This document shows positions 1-11,703 of a stretch of DNA of 64,000 nt, in pieces. Numbering within the stretch: position 1 is the first letter of the stretch; every line of letters starts with the position of its first letter. The DNA comes from Heloderma charlesbogerti. Taxonomy: Eukaryota; Chordata; Lepidosauria; Squamata; Helodermatidae. The DNA is taken from the NCBI GenBank assembly GCA_026122225.1, contig JANEZZ010000309.1:1-64000 (forward strand), given 5' to 3'. The position numbers were made by a program, and so were the translations under genes. A model generated the notes under the pieces. The model did no database searches and was not told the DNA's origin. It saw only the letters and a list, made by a program, of their open reading frames with translations.

Positions 1-544
1 CGGGTGTGCGGATGGTGTTGTCTTCGGGGGAGCGGATGAGTGTTGCTTTGAAGGTTCTTTGTTGTTTTTTTATTTTTGTTTTCTTAGTGGCTAGATACTT
101 TTTTAGTTGGCTGTAGTTTTATTCTTATTTGGTTTTTTAAGAAGTTGATTTATATTGTTTTGTGTTTATCAGGTACTTCTCCATTAGTTGCTCCTTCCAT
201 TGTTGTGGAAACACGGCTGAAGTTCCTACAAATGTCACAACCTCTCTCTCCCTAGTGGGCCAAATAGCCTGATCTCTAAAACTCTTATCTCATGCCTGGT
301 TTTGTCACTGCTCTGCACTGTGATATGCTGTGCTAATAATGGGTATCTCAGAATATAGTCACCATTGGACTGAGTATTCTGATATGGATTGGGCTTGATT
401 TTTTATTTCTGTCATGTTGCCTAATATGCTGTCTTCATCCTTCTTCCAGTACTCCAGGCTGCTTCTAGACAGGTGGCTCCTAGTAGTACTAATTAATTGT
501 TCTTCTTTCATTGTAAGCTACTACAAGTAGAACTGCAATTGACT
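1..544. other. Intergenic DNA, nothing recognised
   Basis: AT-rich sequence downstream of BHMT with no open frame of note and no repeat that I recognise. Confidence 0.5.
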
Positions 545-557
545 ATCCACACTATTG

Positions 558-1067
558 TTGTTGTTGTTTAGTCGTTCAGTCGTGTCCAACTCTTCATGAC
601 CCCATGGACCATAGCACGCCAGGCCTTCCTGTCCTGCGCTCTCTCCCAGAGTGTGCTCAAGTTCATATTCATTGCATCGGTGATGCTATCTAGCCATCTC
701 ATCCTCTGTCGTCCCCTTCTCCTTTTGCCTTCAATCTTTCCCAGCATCAGGGTCTTTTCCAGAGAGTTTTCTCTTCGCATTAGGTGGCCAAAATATTTGA
801 GCTTCAGCTTCAGGATCTGTCCTTCCAATGAGCACTCAGGGTTGATTTCCTTTAGGATTGACTGATTTGACCTCCTTGCAGTCCAGGGGACTCGTAAGAG
901 TCTTCTCCAGCACCACAGTTGGAAAGCATCAATTCTTCGGCGCTCAGCCTTCCTTATAGTCCAGCTCTCACAGCCATACATTACTACTGGGAAAACCATA
1001 GCTTTGCTTATGTGGACCTTTGTCGGCAAGGTGATGTCTCTGCTTCTTACTATGCTGTCTAGGTTTG
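558..1067 (-). mobile_element. BovB (RTE) LINE, 5'-truncated copy 1
   Basis: The minus strand encodes the last ~150 residues of the BovB reverse transcriptase ORF (YGCESWTIRKAERRRIDAF, WCWRRLLRVPWTARRSNQS, RQRMRWLDSITDAMN), then the BovB 3' end with an ACAACAACA tail. It is flanked by a perfect 13-bp target-site duplication, ATCCACACTATTG, at 545-557 and 1068-1080, so the boundaries are firm. Only the 3' 0.5 kb was inserted. Confidence 0.95.
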
Positions 1068-1080
1068 ATCCACACTATTG

Positions 1081-1974
1081 GGGATATTCAATTTCCCCCT
1101 ATGTTCATCCTGCTATGATCTGTTCAACCCAGTAACTGTGACATACCTGTTGTGGGTGGGGGAGGGGAAGGTTGAATTTACCCAACCAGCCATGGGAGGG
1201 GGGGAAATCCTGTAAATAAATTTAAAATCAACAATTTCTTTTGTGCTTACTAATTTAAGCACAATTGTCCATTACTGGCCATGAAATGTCAAAAACCAAA
1301 ATGCATCAGAAGTGTAGATTGGAAGTGCTTAATTGAGGGGGCACTTCCAAGTCACCGAAATCGTGGTGACCAGAACATTTTGTCTTTAAAAAATGATACT
1401 TTGTTAAAAAGTATTATTACAATATGTTATTGTAAGATAGTTTTTTTTTAATATAGCTGGAAAAGTGTTTTAGCACTAATGAAATGTGCGTACAAAATTA
1501 ATGGGGTTATACATACCACGAAGGGTATAGTGAATGTGTGCTGAGCTGTGATAGGTTTACTTGCCCAGTACATCACTGTCCACATTAAAAACACACCTCT
1601 TAAAAATGACGGAAGAGTAGTGTTAGGGGCACCTACACTTGTGGAGTTTGTTCTGTTCTTCATGCTTCTAAAAGAAATTGCACTTTCTTTGATTAGGGGG
1701 GGAAAGGCAGAAGCAGCACTGGGAAAACATGGGAGGATTACAGATGAATGACATCATCATTTGGACTCCCCATAAAATGGTGATTCCACAGCACTAAGCA
1801 ACTAGTGTGGAAACAGCTCCAGTTTTATACTGTTTCTCCTAGATGTTTTTTCGCATGGTCAAATATAGGCTTGATTCCACTCTTTTCCTAAATAGGTACT
1901 CTGTCCCAAATGTTGTTTATCTGTTCCCTGCAACTTACCTTCCAAGTTCCCCGAAGCTTGCTTATCTTTACAGC
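1081..1974. other. Intergenic DNA, nothing recognised
   Basis: AT-rich; short open frames on both strands look like chance. Confidence 0.45.
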
Positions 1975-2099
1975 AATTTGTGGTCCTCCAAATATTTTGG
2001 CCTACCTTTCCCATAATCCCTCACCATTGGTTATGCTGGCTAGGGTTGATGCACATTGAAGGCCAAAACATCTGGAGGCCTACAAGTTGTCCACCCCTG
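1975..2099. mobile_element. Short hAT-like MITE remnant
   Basis: The two halves are imperfect inverted repeats around CAAATATTTTGGCC and GGCCAAAACATCTGG. The right end CCACCCCTG is typical of CAGGGGTGG-type termini; the left end is eroded. No target duplication was identified. Confidence 0.55.
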
Positions 2100-2366
2100 C
2101 TTTAAAGCATCATAATTGCTGCTGGTCCAGTTGGGTTGTGTGTGCAAGAACTGATAAAATGGAGCTGTAATGCTCTGTAATTTAATTCTGGGATTGCTCT
2201 TGACCAACTTTCCCGTTTCTCACCGGTTCTTAAAAACAACAGGTTAACCAGAAAGCTGGATTTTAGCCTGATTCTTTAACCTGATTATTTCTTTTCTTTT
2301 TCCTAGACTGATTTCCATGGATACATTAGAAGGTGGTCATCTATTATGTATGATTCACTGGCAGAG

Positions 2367-3275
2367 TATTATTTATTTATTTATTAATATTTATATATCG
2401 CTTAATATAATAAAATCCGTAAGTAGTTTACATATAACGAAACTAAAATCACAACTAAAAATACACTATTAAAAACAATTTCAGCTACAATAACAATAAA
2501 AGTAATACAAAAACAATAAAATGGAGCAGCAGCATGATTCATTATGATTAAGTACAAGCCAGAGAAAGCCTGCTTAAACAAGCGCATTTTCAGGAGTCGT
2601 TTAAAACATACCAGATTTTTTGCCTCCAAACAGCACTGGAAAGGGTGTTCCAGGGGATGGGAGCCGCTACTGAGAAGACCCGCTTCCACGATATTCTGTA
2701 GTGACAGTCTGTTGGTTGCAGAATTGAAGACCTTAACGGTCGGCCGGGTATATATAGGGGCAGGCAGTATAATAGGTATGCTGGTCCTGAGTTGTTTAAG
2801 ACTTTGCATGTCAACTACATAACCTTGAACATTGTTTAGTAACTAATAGGTCGCTAGTGCAGTTCTTTTAATGCAGGTGTCATGTGAACATGGCTGGTAG
2901 TCCCACTGAGCAGGCCCAGCACAAGATCTCTCCCCGCCTGAGGAGAAAGAGAAGGCATGTGTTGCTACTGCTTCATGTCCCCGCAACCCTGCAAATGCCA
3001 CAGCAGGAAAGTGGCTGGAGGGGCCCTCGAGAGGACTTGCAAAAGGCTGCAGCAGCAGTCCCTCCTGGTGGGGGTGGGGGCAGAGCGGAGCAATTTCCTG
3101 CTCTGCCATCTGATGCAGGAGCCTCACCCTGATTCATGGGTGGGCCAGCCCTGCCACTGAGCACCCTAACTGCTGCATTCTGCATTTGCTGCAGCTTCCA
3201 AACCAGGTGCCAGGGCAGCCCCACATAGACAGCATTACAGTAATGTAGCTGTGAGGTTACCAGTGCATGAAACAT
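2367..3275 (-). mobile_element. L2-like LINE, degenerate 3' part
   Basis: Minus-strand fragments match the C-terminal region of L2-type ORF2: HALVTSQLHYCNAVYVGLPW near 3270-3200, then LNNSGPAYLL and FSVAAPIPWNTLS near 2800-2650, then FKRLLKMRLFKQAFS. The end is the A/T tail at 2367-2400. The middle (about 2840-3140) fits no LINE frame and may be inserted DNA. Frames are broken. Confidence 0.7.
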
Positions 3276-3745
3276 TATTTATGTATTTATGTATTTATTT
3301 TATGTTTATATCCCGCCTAGCCAACATAGTGGCTAGGCTATCACTATCCAGGAATGGGTGTAGTTGTCACAGCAGCTGAAGTTGGAAAAGGATAGTTATG
3401 CCCATTTTATGTCTTAGCTGCACACATTAATCTTGTTATTATTGTTATTATTATTTTTAAAGGATTTTTAACTCGCCTTTCAGTGCGCACTGCCCTCAAT
3501 ACTACAAAAATATGAAGCCCCCCCACCCCCCACATACACACACACACCAGTAGTAGTAGCAGCTAAAGATGTTTAAGCACTAAAAGCAGACTGGAACAAA
3601 TGAGTCTTCAGGGTTTGTATAACAGCCTGCAGTGATGAAGCCATACATATTTCCCTGGGGAGGGAGTTCCAAAGGTGTGGGGTCACCACTGAGAAAGCCC
3701 TGTCCCTCGTACCCACCAGCCTAACGGCTCTTGCTCATGGGCCAG
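3276..3745 (-). mobile_element. Two further LINE 3' ends (L2/CR1 type)
   Basis: 3276-3340 is a GGGATATAAACATAAAA-like LINE tail in reverse. 3430-3745 read in reverse gives a LINE C-terminus resembling the ERAFSV...LWNSLP segment of the L2 copies here, before an A/T-rich tail. Too decayed to classify further. Confidence 0.5.
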
Positions 3746-5689
3746 TCTATTATTTATTCTTGACTGATTTGAGCATTAAATGGGCTTATCCTGTCTCGGA
3801 CATTTCTTTTAAAAATTCACTAAGGGAAATCCTTACATCCTTTCCACCCCAGCATCTCATTTGAGAAATAATTACTGATATTCCTGAAAATAAAATCTGA
3901 AAGTCAAATTCAGAATTTATCTTAATTTTCCCTAACACACATTCTCCTGAATTATGAGCATTAATACTCATAATCCCTTAAATAACTTCTTGCTGTCTTC
4001 ATTCTACCAGTACTTTCCACTTGGCTAAACTTTGAGTTACGTCTTCTATTTCCTTTTTTTCTTGCTGCCCCTTTTATCTGGAACTTGCTGCTTCCCAGCT
4101 TCTGTACCTTCCTCCCTGCAGTTGTTTAAACAGGATTGAAAATATATTTTTTCTTCTCCCAAGCCTTTGACCTCTAATACCTGCCTCTGCTTTTCCTTTC
4201 TCTTCCCTTTTGCATCCTTTCCCTTTCCCTTATGATCTTATTTTTTCTTTTATTATAAGGCAGTGGGTAGGGTTTCTCCTTTTTAATTCCATCAGTGAAC
4301 AGTACCTAGTTCTTGAGATGCTTTATAAATAATTATCCTAATATCAAAGTCAGAACAATTTTTCATGGTATGGGTGTAGGTGACACACTGCAAATTGTGT
4401 CTCAACAAACCTATACTTTATGTTCATAGTATATTTAAAGACCTAATGAGAGGGCACAAGAATATGGAAAGCTTTGATGCCCTATGTTGCAAATAGCTAG
4501 GTTTATCCTAAAATAGGAAATGTTTCCATGCACATATTCATGCTTGAAACAGTAGCTTATTAGCCTGGTATGCTAGTTAACAAGACATAGGCATACCTAA
4601 TTTACCAAACGATGACTAAGGCAGGTCTCTCAAACTTATTCTGAGTAATCCATAAAAACTATTAGAAACACAGCACTGTGAACAGCAACACACTTTTCTG
4701 TTCTTTTCTTTTCTTTTCATTGCTGAAGTTGTTTGTTCATTTCCCAACTCAATACACAATTCTTCATTCCTCTTTACCGGACTCAATGATTTGCTGAAAT
4801 TCAAGTACACCCACACATGAGACAATAATTCTTAGGTAGCAGCAATTGCTTTCCCCTTCTGTACCTCTTAAACAGCATAAAGAACTACATAAAATCAAGG
4901 AAATAAAGTCTGACTCCCACAAGAGAAATTTTCCTATACAGACATCACTTTGGTTTAAAGATGATATTTATACCATGTATACAATATTAAGTCTGCAATC
5001 CTGAACATGTTTTTTTTTTTACTAGGGAGTAAACTTGAAGTTAGTGTGCCCTATTTCTGAGTGACATGCTTAGGATCATGCTAACAAATACATGATCCTA
5101 AGCATGTATACTTATGCTTAGTAACCAATGCCCATGCATCTATTTTGATACATGTGCATACAGTGGAATAGATTTGTGATTGTCTCTTGGATATTATAAT
5201 GTAGACATATTACTTCTACATGGAAGTGATGTGCATGTAGTAAACGATCTGGGAAAATTATGTAATTAATGTTGCTATCAGGTTTCTGTGAATAGGACTT
5301 TCACTGTGAGTTACCTTAAGGAAATTTTTGCCAGAGTCTTGGACAAAGTGGTGTTAATAGCTTGGGATATTCAGGTGACCTGTCTCCATGGAAGATAATT
5401 CTTAGGTGATCTTACTTAACTCTTCTGAATGACTAGGAAATACTTGAAAGGTATTTTTCATGCCTTTCTATCTCCACTCCTAGCCAAGGATGATGTGACC
5501 TAGGTCTCTGTGTGAAGAGAAACAATAGAAACTGCATTTTGAGTAGGAGAGGGAGAGAAAGGGATGGGCTCTAATAGCATTTTGGGCTGCTGATAGCCTC
5601 TCTCTGGAGATCTGATGTGGAGGTACTGGCTAGTTCCTTGAGTGGTGGTTGCTGATCAGATCCAGGCACTCTTGGATGAGATGGATTTT
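3746..5689. other. Intergenic DNA with one MITE-like copy
   Basis: Mostly unrecognised, with a pyrimidine-rich stretch at 4040-4260. 4995-5085 looks like an inverted copy of the squamate repeat containing GTCTACTCAGAAGTAAGT. A perfect 15-bp inverted repeat (ATGCTTAGGATCATG and its complement) frames 5068-5107. Confidence 0.45.
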
Positions 5690-6367
5690 TTGGTTCCATT
5701 TCAGTTGGGGTTCAGGCCTGGTTTTGGTACTGAGACAGCCTTGGTTGCCCTGTATAAGTTACCTGTGTTGGGATTGAGACAGGGGGAGTATGTCCCTGTT
5801 GATACTCCTTGATCTCTCAGCAGCGTTCAATACCATTGATAATGGTATCCTTCTGGAGTGGCTGTCTAAGTTGGAGGCACTGCTTTGCAGTGGTTCTGCT
5901 CCTACCTGAGCCATAATTTCCAGAGGGTGGTGCTTGGGGGGAATTGTTCAGTTCCATGGATCTTCCTGTGTGTTGTTTCGTAAGGGTTGATACTATCCCC
6001 CATGTTAACATCTATATGAAACTGCTGTGTATTCAGAGTTTTGTGGTGCGTTGTCATCATTATGTTGATGATACACAACTCTAATTCTCATCTCAGGCAG
6101 GTGTGGTGATCGATAACCTGAATGGTGTCTGGCCTTGGTAATGGTCTGGATTAGAGCCAACAAACTGAGGCTCAATGCAGACAAGACAGAGACTCTGCTG
6201 GTGGGTGATTCCTCTGTCCAGTTTGGTGAAGTGTACCAGCTCTGGATGGGGTCACACTCCTGAAGGAGCAGGTGAGATAGGAGACCCATTCCTACTCCAT
6301 TTAACTAGTTCATTTTTCTTCTTTGAAAAGGTGTGTCTGTGACTCACCTGATGAAAAGAGAAAACAG

Positions 6368-7020
6368 TAGGGATGTCAGAGAATTCCGCCATGGACTCCA
6401 GTGAGGCTGGATTCTAAAGAATCCGGAGTCCATTGCGGAATGGCCTCCCCCCCCGCCACCCCGCGGAATCCCCCCAGGATGGACCTACCTGGTGGTGGAT
6501 GCAGCAGCAGCTCTGGCAGTGGGGGAGATGAAGCGGCGGCGGCGGCTCCGGCCGCTGCCAGGCTGCTGCAGCCGCAAATGTTGGCCGTTGTAGTGGCCGC
6601 CATTTGCGTCCCTACGCTAGCCCATGATAGGCTACATAAATATTTACATAACCTATCATGGCTACAGCAGGGATGCAAATGGCTTAGGGGACGCCATTTG
6701 CATCCCCGCTTTTGCTGTGATAGGCTACGTAAATATTTACGTAGCCTATCACGGGCTAGCGTAGGGATGCAAATGGCATCCCCTACGCAGGATGCCATTT
6801 GAGTGCAGCAGCCTGGCAGCGAGTAGAGGCCCCGCTGCAGATCAGCCCGGCTGGTGGCTCCGCTGACTGACTGCAGAGGAGAGCCAGCCGGACAGGATTC
6901 CGGGGGGGGGGGACCAGATTGCCTCCCCCCCCATTGAGGATTCCGGGTGGAGGAATGGATCGCCTCCCCCTACCCGCGGACCCCAGGGGAGCCAGGTAAG
7001 TGGGGTTTTGTACACCCCTA
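6368..7020. mobile_element. Foldback hAT-like non-autonomous element, copy A
   Basis: 653 bp, flanked by a perfect 8-bp duplication GAAAACAG (6360-6367 and 7021-7028). Ends are TAGGGATGT and ACACCCCTA, imperfect inverted repeats. The left end forms a stem-loop from TCCGCCATGGACTCC pairing with GGAGTCCATTGCGGA. The interior (about 6598-6771) is a large imperfect palindrome holding two hairpins built on GATAGGCTACGTAAAT, at about 6610-6655 and 6716-6754. It has no coding capacity. 8-bp duplications suggest hAT mobilisation. Confidence 0.88.
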
Positions 7021-7028
7021 GAAAACAG

Positions 7029-7532
7029 CAACTATATAGACAGACTCCACTCAACAACAGATGTATGAATCCCAGCTGAGTGTTCTGGGCTTCAAGAATT
7101 AATGTATATGGGTTGTGGTCCTTGAAATGTTTCTCATGCTAAATAACACAACGTGGTATCAAAAAATATATATTTATTGCTCAAACAGAATTAAAGAATA
7201 ACAAAGCTTTGCAATGATAAAACAGGCAAAACACTTTACTATATGTAATGCAATTAAGATGATTAAAAGCATAATAGAAATAGTGGCTAGCATATTCTTG
7301 AGTAAAATTAAAGTGTTATTCTTCTTAACCAAGAAAGCATTCATCATTAAGAACTTATAGTTACCTATCTGGTAAGCATTGTTTACAGAGCTTAGGTAAT
7401 CATTTTTGGTAGGCTTCTCATTCTTTCAGGATCTTTCTGAGCAACCAGATGAAACTCTTGCTTTTTAGAGCTCTTCCATGAATGACCTCATCCTTACTTT
7501 CAGACCTGGTCATACTACTCTAATTTCTCTTA
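7029..7532. other. Intergenic DNA, nothing recognised
   Basis: AT-rich sequence without a clear repeat or open frame. Confidence 0.45.
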
Positions 7533-7667
7533 TGGTACAATCCTATGCAGGTTTAGACAGAAAAAAGTCCTACAACTCCCAGAATCCCCCAGTCAGCCAT
7601 ACTAGCTGGGGAATGCTGGGAGTTGTAGGATTTTTTTTTCTGTCTAAACCTGCATAGGATTGCACCC
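7533..7667. mobile_element. TTAA-type palindromic MITE, copy 1
   Basis: Nearly perfect inverted halves: CAATCCTATGCAGGTTTAGA on the left and its complement on the right, with AGTCCTACAACTCCCAG inside. Flanks are TTA on the left and TTAA on the right. Same family as 11704, 17312, 38693 and 38957. Confidence 0.75.
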
Positions 7668-8560
7668 TTAATGTAGCCAGTTTTGCCACTGATGCCAGTA
7701 ATACCTAGACGAAGGTATCTCTCTTAAGCTAAGCAGCTGTCTGCTTCTAATACTTAACCAACCTACTTGTGGCAACTTTGCTCTATTTCCAAGAATACTG
7801 TTCCGTACTCACAGTTATGTCACAATACAGACAGAACTAATAACATCTATTACTAATCACTTCGGAATAGCACTCTTATGAAATACAATGAATTCTTATA
7901 AAAAATACACGTTACATTCATACCCTGTGACACAGGTGCGCAGCTTGGGGGGGGTACTCCTGGATTGTTGTCATTGGAGGCTCGGGTACCTCTGTGGTGT
8001 GGCATACTTTCTACCAGCTTCAGTTGGTAACCCAGTTGCAACCCTATCTGGATGGGGATAGCCTAGCATCAGCGGTCTATGCTCCGGTAACCTTTAGGTT
8101 AGATTATTGCGATGTGTTGTACTTTGGGCTGCCTTTGAAGACAGTTCGGAAACTGCAGTTAGTGCATAATTCGGCAGCCCAGTTGTTGACAGGGGCTAGG
8201 TGATGTGAACATACAAGCCCAGTTCTGGCTCACCTGCACTGGTTGCTCAATTGTTTCCGGGCCAAATTCAAAGTGCTGGTTTTAACCTATAAAGCTCTAC
8301 ATGGCTTGGGACCGCAATACTTCAAGGACCGCCTCTCCCCATATGAACCTACCCAGTCCTTAATGTCAGATTCAGAGAACCCTCTTTGTGTGCCCCCAAT
8401 GAGAGAAGCTTGGGAGGGGGGTGTCAGTTCAGGAACAGGCCTTTTCTGTGAAAGCCCTGTGTTTATGGAATGCTCCCCTAAGGAAGCTCGTCTGGTGCCA
8501 GTGTTGTCATCTTTTTGGCACCAAGTATAGACACTTATTTTCCAAGGCATTTGGACATTA

Positions 8561-9286
8561 GTTATGGTCCAATTGTTGTGGGTTGCTTTTGTGATGTTAA
8601 CTCCAGGCTATGAGGGGAGATTTTGTGTATTTGTGGATGAACACTTTTCATACTGTATTGTTTTTATGGTATTTATTTTTATTTGTATTACAGTGCTGAT
8701 TATAGTTTGTATAGATTCCCGTCCCCATCCCTAGTTATATTAATCATGGATTTCTGCATTGTGTGTGTAAGTCACTTCAATACTTTTTTTTGCAGTGGGA
8801 AGCAATGCAGTAATTTAATAAATAATAATAATTCTTTCAAAACAACCATAAGCCCCCAGTGCTGTCCTTCCAAAGGAAAGCAAACCCACGTAAGTCCTGC
8901 ATCCCCAGGACTTCTTACCACTTGGAGAAGTGGGGTGGGCAAAATCATACAGTTGTAAGAAACATATATGTTTTGATTGTGTTCAGTTGCTTTGGTGAAA
9001 CTATACTCTGTCTTTCCATGTCCACATACCAACTGTCCCAGGCAACAAGGAACTTTCTTGTTTTTCCTAGAGTTATTTATTGGGTGATAAGGTCCACATG
9101 AACAGTTCAGGCAGTTTGCATTACTGCATGACTTTTATTATGATGTTTGTTTACGAACATACCTGGAATCTGATTCAAAGTGGAATACTTAATATTTGGG
9201 CTAAGGAAATGTCTCGGAGAAAAAAGAACTTTGGCTGCTGTTCCCTCATCAGTTCTCAGTGGGAAAAGAAACTAAGTAAAGTACTA
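8561..9286. other. Intergenic DNA, LINE tail then nothing recognised
   Basis: 8561-8835 is probably the 3' UTR and tail of the L2-like LINE, ending in AATAATAATAA near 8830. The rest carries no recognisable feature. Confidence 0.45.
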
Positions 9287-9289
9287 TTA

Positions 9290-9437
9290 GGACCTGTCCA
9301 GACGGTCCCAGCATTCAAACAGCATTAGTCATTGGGACCGAAGTCCACAATCACTAATGCCATAATAAATGCCACTAGAGTCTGAACGACTTTAAGCCAC
9401 AGCAGCATCGGAGAAAACCTCCCATGCAGACGGGCCC
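9290..9437. mobile_element. Short MITE with TTA duplication (Harbinger-like)
   Basis: Imperfect inverted ends GGACCTGTCCAGACGG and CCATGCAGACGGGCCC, flanked by TTA at 9287-9289 and 9438-9440. A TTA duplication fits PIF/Harbinger. A three-base duplication is weak evidence. Confidence 0.5.
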
Positions 9438-9698
9438 TTAGTTGTTTCTCTCTCTGGTTTTGTATGTATATCAGTTGCCACAAGGAGGCAGTGCTTTTGC
9501 ATTTTTATAGTACATTTAAAAAAAATGCTCACTAGATGGGGTGGCTGGTGCTGCTGATACAGGGAAAACTATAATACTGGCTAAAATCTAGGGATACTTC
9601 CTGTTTTTAGATTAGTGCTGAGGCACTAGGGTGAGATTCTGCTATGCCGACACACCCTTATGGTAGTTTTGCAAATGCAAAATTGTGCTTATCTCTTC

Positions 9699-10958
9699 AT
9701 TTCACATGCCAGCAAGGTGATGCTCAAAATCCTACAAGCTAGGCTTCAGCAGTATGCGAACCGAGAACTACCGGAAGTACAAGCTGGGTTTAGAAGAGGC
9801 AGAGGAACTAGAGATCAAATTGCCAACATTCGCTGCATCATGGAGAAAGCAAGAGAATTCCCGAAAAACGTCTATTTCTGCTTCATTGACTACGCTAAAG
9901 CCTTTGATTGTGTGGATCACAACAAACTGTGGCAAATTCTTAAAGTGATGGGAGTACCAGACCACCTTACCTGTCTCCTGAGAAACCTGTACGAGGGTCA
10001 AGAAGCAACAGTAAGAACCAGACATGGAACAACCGATTGGTTCCAAATTGGGAAAGGAGTACGACAAGGCTGCATATTGTCACCCTGCTTATTTAACTTA
10101 TATGCAGAGTACATCATGAGAAATGCCGGGCTGGATGAATCAGAGGTCGGAATTAAGATTGCCGGGAGAATTATCAACAACCTCCGATATGCAGACGATA
10201 CCACCCTAATGGCAGAAAGCGAAGAGGATCTCAAGAGCCTCTTGTTGAGGGTGAAAGAGGAGAGTGCAAAAGCTGGTTTGAAACTCAACATTAAAAAAAC
10301 TAAGATCATGTCATCTGGCCCTATCACTTCCTGGCATATAGAAGGGGAAGAAATGGAAGCAGTGACAGATTTTACTTTCTTGGGCTCCAAGATCACCGTA
10401 GATGGTGACTGTAGCCATGAAATTAAAAGACGCTTGCTCCTTGGGAGGAAAGCTATGGCAAACCTAGACAGCATAGTAAGAAGCAGAGACATCACCTTGT
10501 TGACAAAGGTCCATCTAATCAAAGCTATGGTTTTCCCAGTAGTAATGTATGGCTGTGAGAGCTGGACTATAAGGAAGGCTGAGCGCCGAAGAATTGATGC
10601 TTTCGAACTGTGGTGCTGGAGAAGACTCTTACGAGTCCCCTGGACTGCAAGGAGGTCAAATCAGTCCATCCTAAAGGAAATCAACCCTGAGTGCTCCTTG
10701 GAAGGACAGATAATGAAGCTGAAGCTCAAATATTTTGGCCACCTAATGCGAAGAGAAAACTCCCTGGAAAAGACCCTGATGCTGGGAAAGACTGAAGGCA
10801 AAAGGAGAAGGGGACGGCAGAGGATGAGATGGCTAGATAGCATCACGGATGCAATGAATATGAACTTGAGCATGCTCCGGGAGAGAGCGCAGGACAGGAA
10901 GGCCTGGCGTGCTAAGGTCCATGGGGTCACGAAGAGTCGGACACGACTGAACGACTGA
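9699..10958 (+). CDS. BovB reverse transcriptase, 5'-truncated open frame
   Basis: About 419 codons with BovB similarity; the open frame itself begins at an ATG at 9660 in unrelated flanking DNA. RT landmarks in order: FIDYAKAFDCVDHNKLW (first catalytic Asp), GVRQGCILSPCLFNLYAEY, then NLRYADDTTLMAE with the catalytic YADD. The thumb and C-terminus follow, ending VTKSRTRLND before TGA. The APE-type endonuclease is absent, so it cannot move on its own. Close to ruminant BovB, as expected for an element known to have moved between squamates and ruminants. Not a host gene. Confidence 0.9.
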   Translation: MSHASKVMLKILQARLQQYANRELPEVQAGFRRGRGTRDQIANIRCIMEKAREFPKNVYFCFIDYAKAFDCVDHNKLWQILKVMGVPDHLTCLLRNLYEGQEATVRTRHGTTDWFQIGKGVRQGCILSPCLFNLYAEYIMRNAGLDESEVGIKIAGRIINNLRYADDTTLMAESEEDLKSLLLRVKEESAKAGLKLNIKKTKIMSSGPITSWHIEGEEMEAVTDFTFLGSKITVDGDCSHEIKRRLLLGRKAMANLDSIVRSRDITLLTKVHLIKAMVFPVVMYGCESWTIRKAERRRIDAFELWCWRRLLRVPWTARRSNQSILKEINPECSLEGQIMKLKLKYFGHLMRRENSLEKTLMLGKTEGKRRRGRQRMRWLDSITDAMNMNLSMLRERAQDRKAWRAKVHGVTKSRTRLND

Positions 10959-10971
10959 ACAACAACAACTT
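9699..10971 (+). mobile_element. BovB (RTE) LINE, copy 2 with open reverse transcriptase frame
   Basis: BovB similarity runs from HASKVMLKILQARLQQY to the BovB 3' end with a CAACAACAAC tail. The endonuclease part is missing, so it is 5'-truncated, but the remaining frame is unbroken. The open frame suggests recent insertion. No clear target duplication was found. Confidence 0.93.
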
Positions 10972-11009
10972 CCCAACTAGAGTGGACATGTGTCCTACTT
11001 ACAGAAGAC

Positions 11010-11665
11010 AGCCCTCTATTTGAAGTCATCCTCTATTTGATGGACTGTCCAGTCCAAATCCAGTTTAAAGATAAAGAACCATAAGAAAATAGAGCCCGGG
11101 GGCCTTGAAGTTGTCAATCAACAGTTAGCACCACGACAGCAAACTGAGCAGCCAGGCATGCGGGCCACCTGGTCACAATCTTCCATATTGTGGTTAGATG
11201 GATTGTATTTCTAAATTTGCATCTATACATACAAATCAACACATGCAAACTGCATGCAATTTTGTGTCCTTTTTCATCATATTTTGGGGGAATTAATTTC
11301 CTCTTTTTGGTGATGTGTAAATGGCCACCTTATCTTTTTGAAGGGCTATTAAAGAACAGTCCTCGAATTTGAAGGTGTCCTCAGTCTGAAGTGTTGTCTG
11401 GTTTAAAGATAATCATAAGACGGGAGAGCCCAAGGGCCTTGAAGCTATCAACTGTTAACTCCTGGACGACAGACTCAGCAGGCAGGCACACTAGTCCCTT
11501 GATCAGTCTTCTCCACTATGGTGAGCGGTATTGTATTTCTAATTATAGCAAGTATTCTGAAATTTGCACACATATTAGCATATGCACGTTTTATGCAAAT
11601 CTGGGTCCTTTTGTGGTGATGAATTTCCTTTTTGTCAATATGGAAGTGGCCACCCTACTAACATC
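11010..11665. repeat. Tandem dimer of a ~334-bp unit
   Basis: Two direct, diverged copies. GGCCTTGAAG recurs at 11101 and 11435, and both copies continue in parallel through a GATTGTATTTCTAA-like segment, a TGCAAATTTGT-like segment and GTGGCCACC. No coding potential; the unit is not identified. Confidence 0.7.
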
Positions 11666-11703
11666 CCTCCCTACACAGACAGGCAAATATCCGAAGAGAT
11701 TAA

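Larger units (their letters stand above)
5690..8560 (+). mobile_element. L2-like LINE, one copy probably split in two (5690-6290 and 7985-8560)
   Basis: The left piece matches the RT start (FGFRPGFGTETALVAL-like, then LSAAFNTIDNGILLEWL) as far as the segment just before LGVILD. The right piece resumes about 20 residues later ([37 protein letters not shown]) and runs to the C-terminus. Both are on the plus strand and in order, so I infer one LINE opened by later insertions, including the element at 6368-7020. Many frameshifts; not functional. Confidence 0.65.

Noticed and set aside
9660..10958. 432-codon ORF as a host gene
   Set aside because: It is the BovB reverse transcriptase; the first ~13 codons are flanking DNA.
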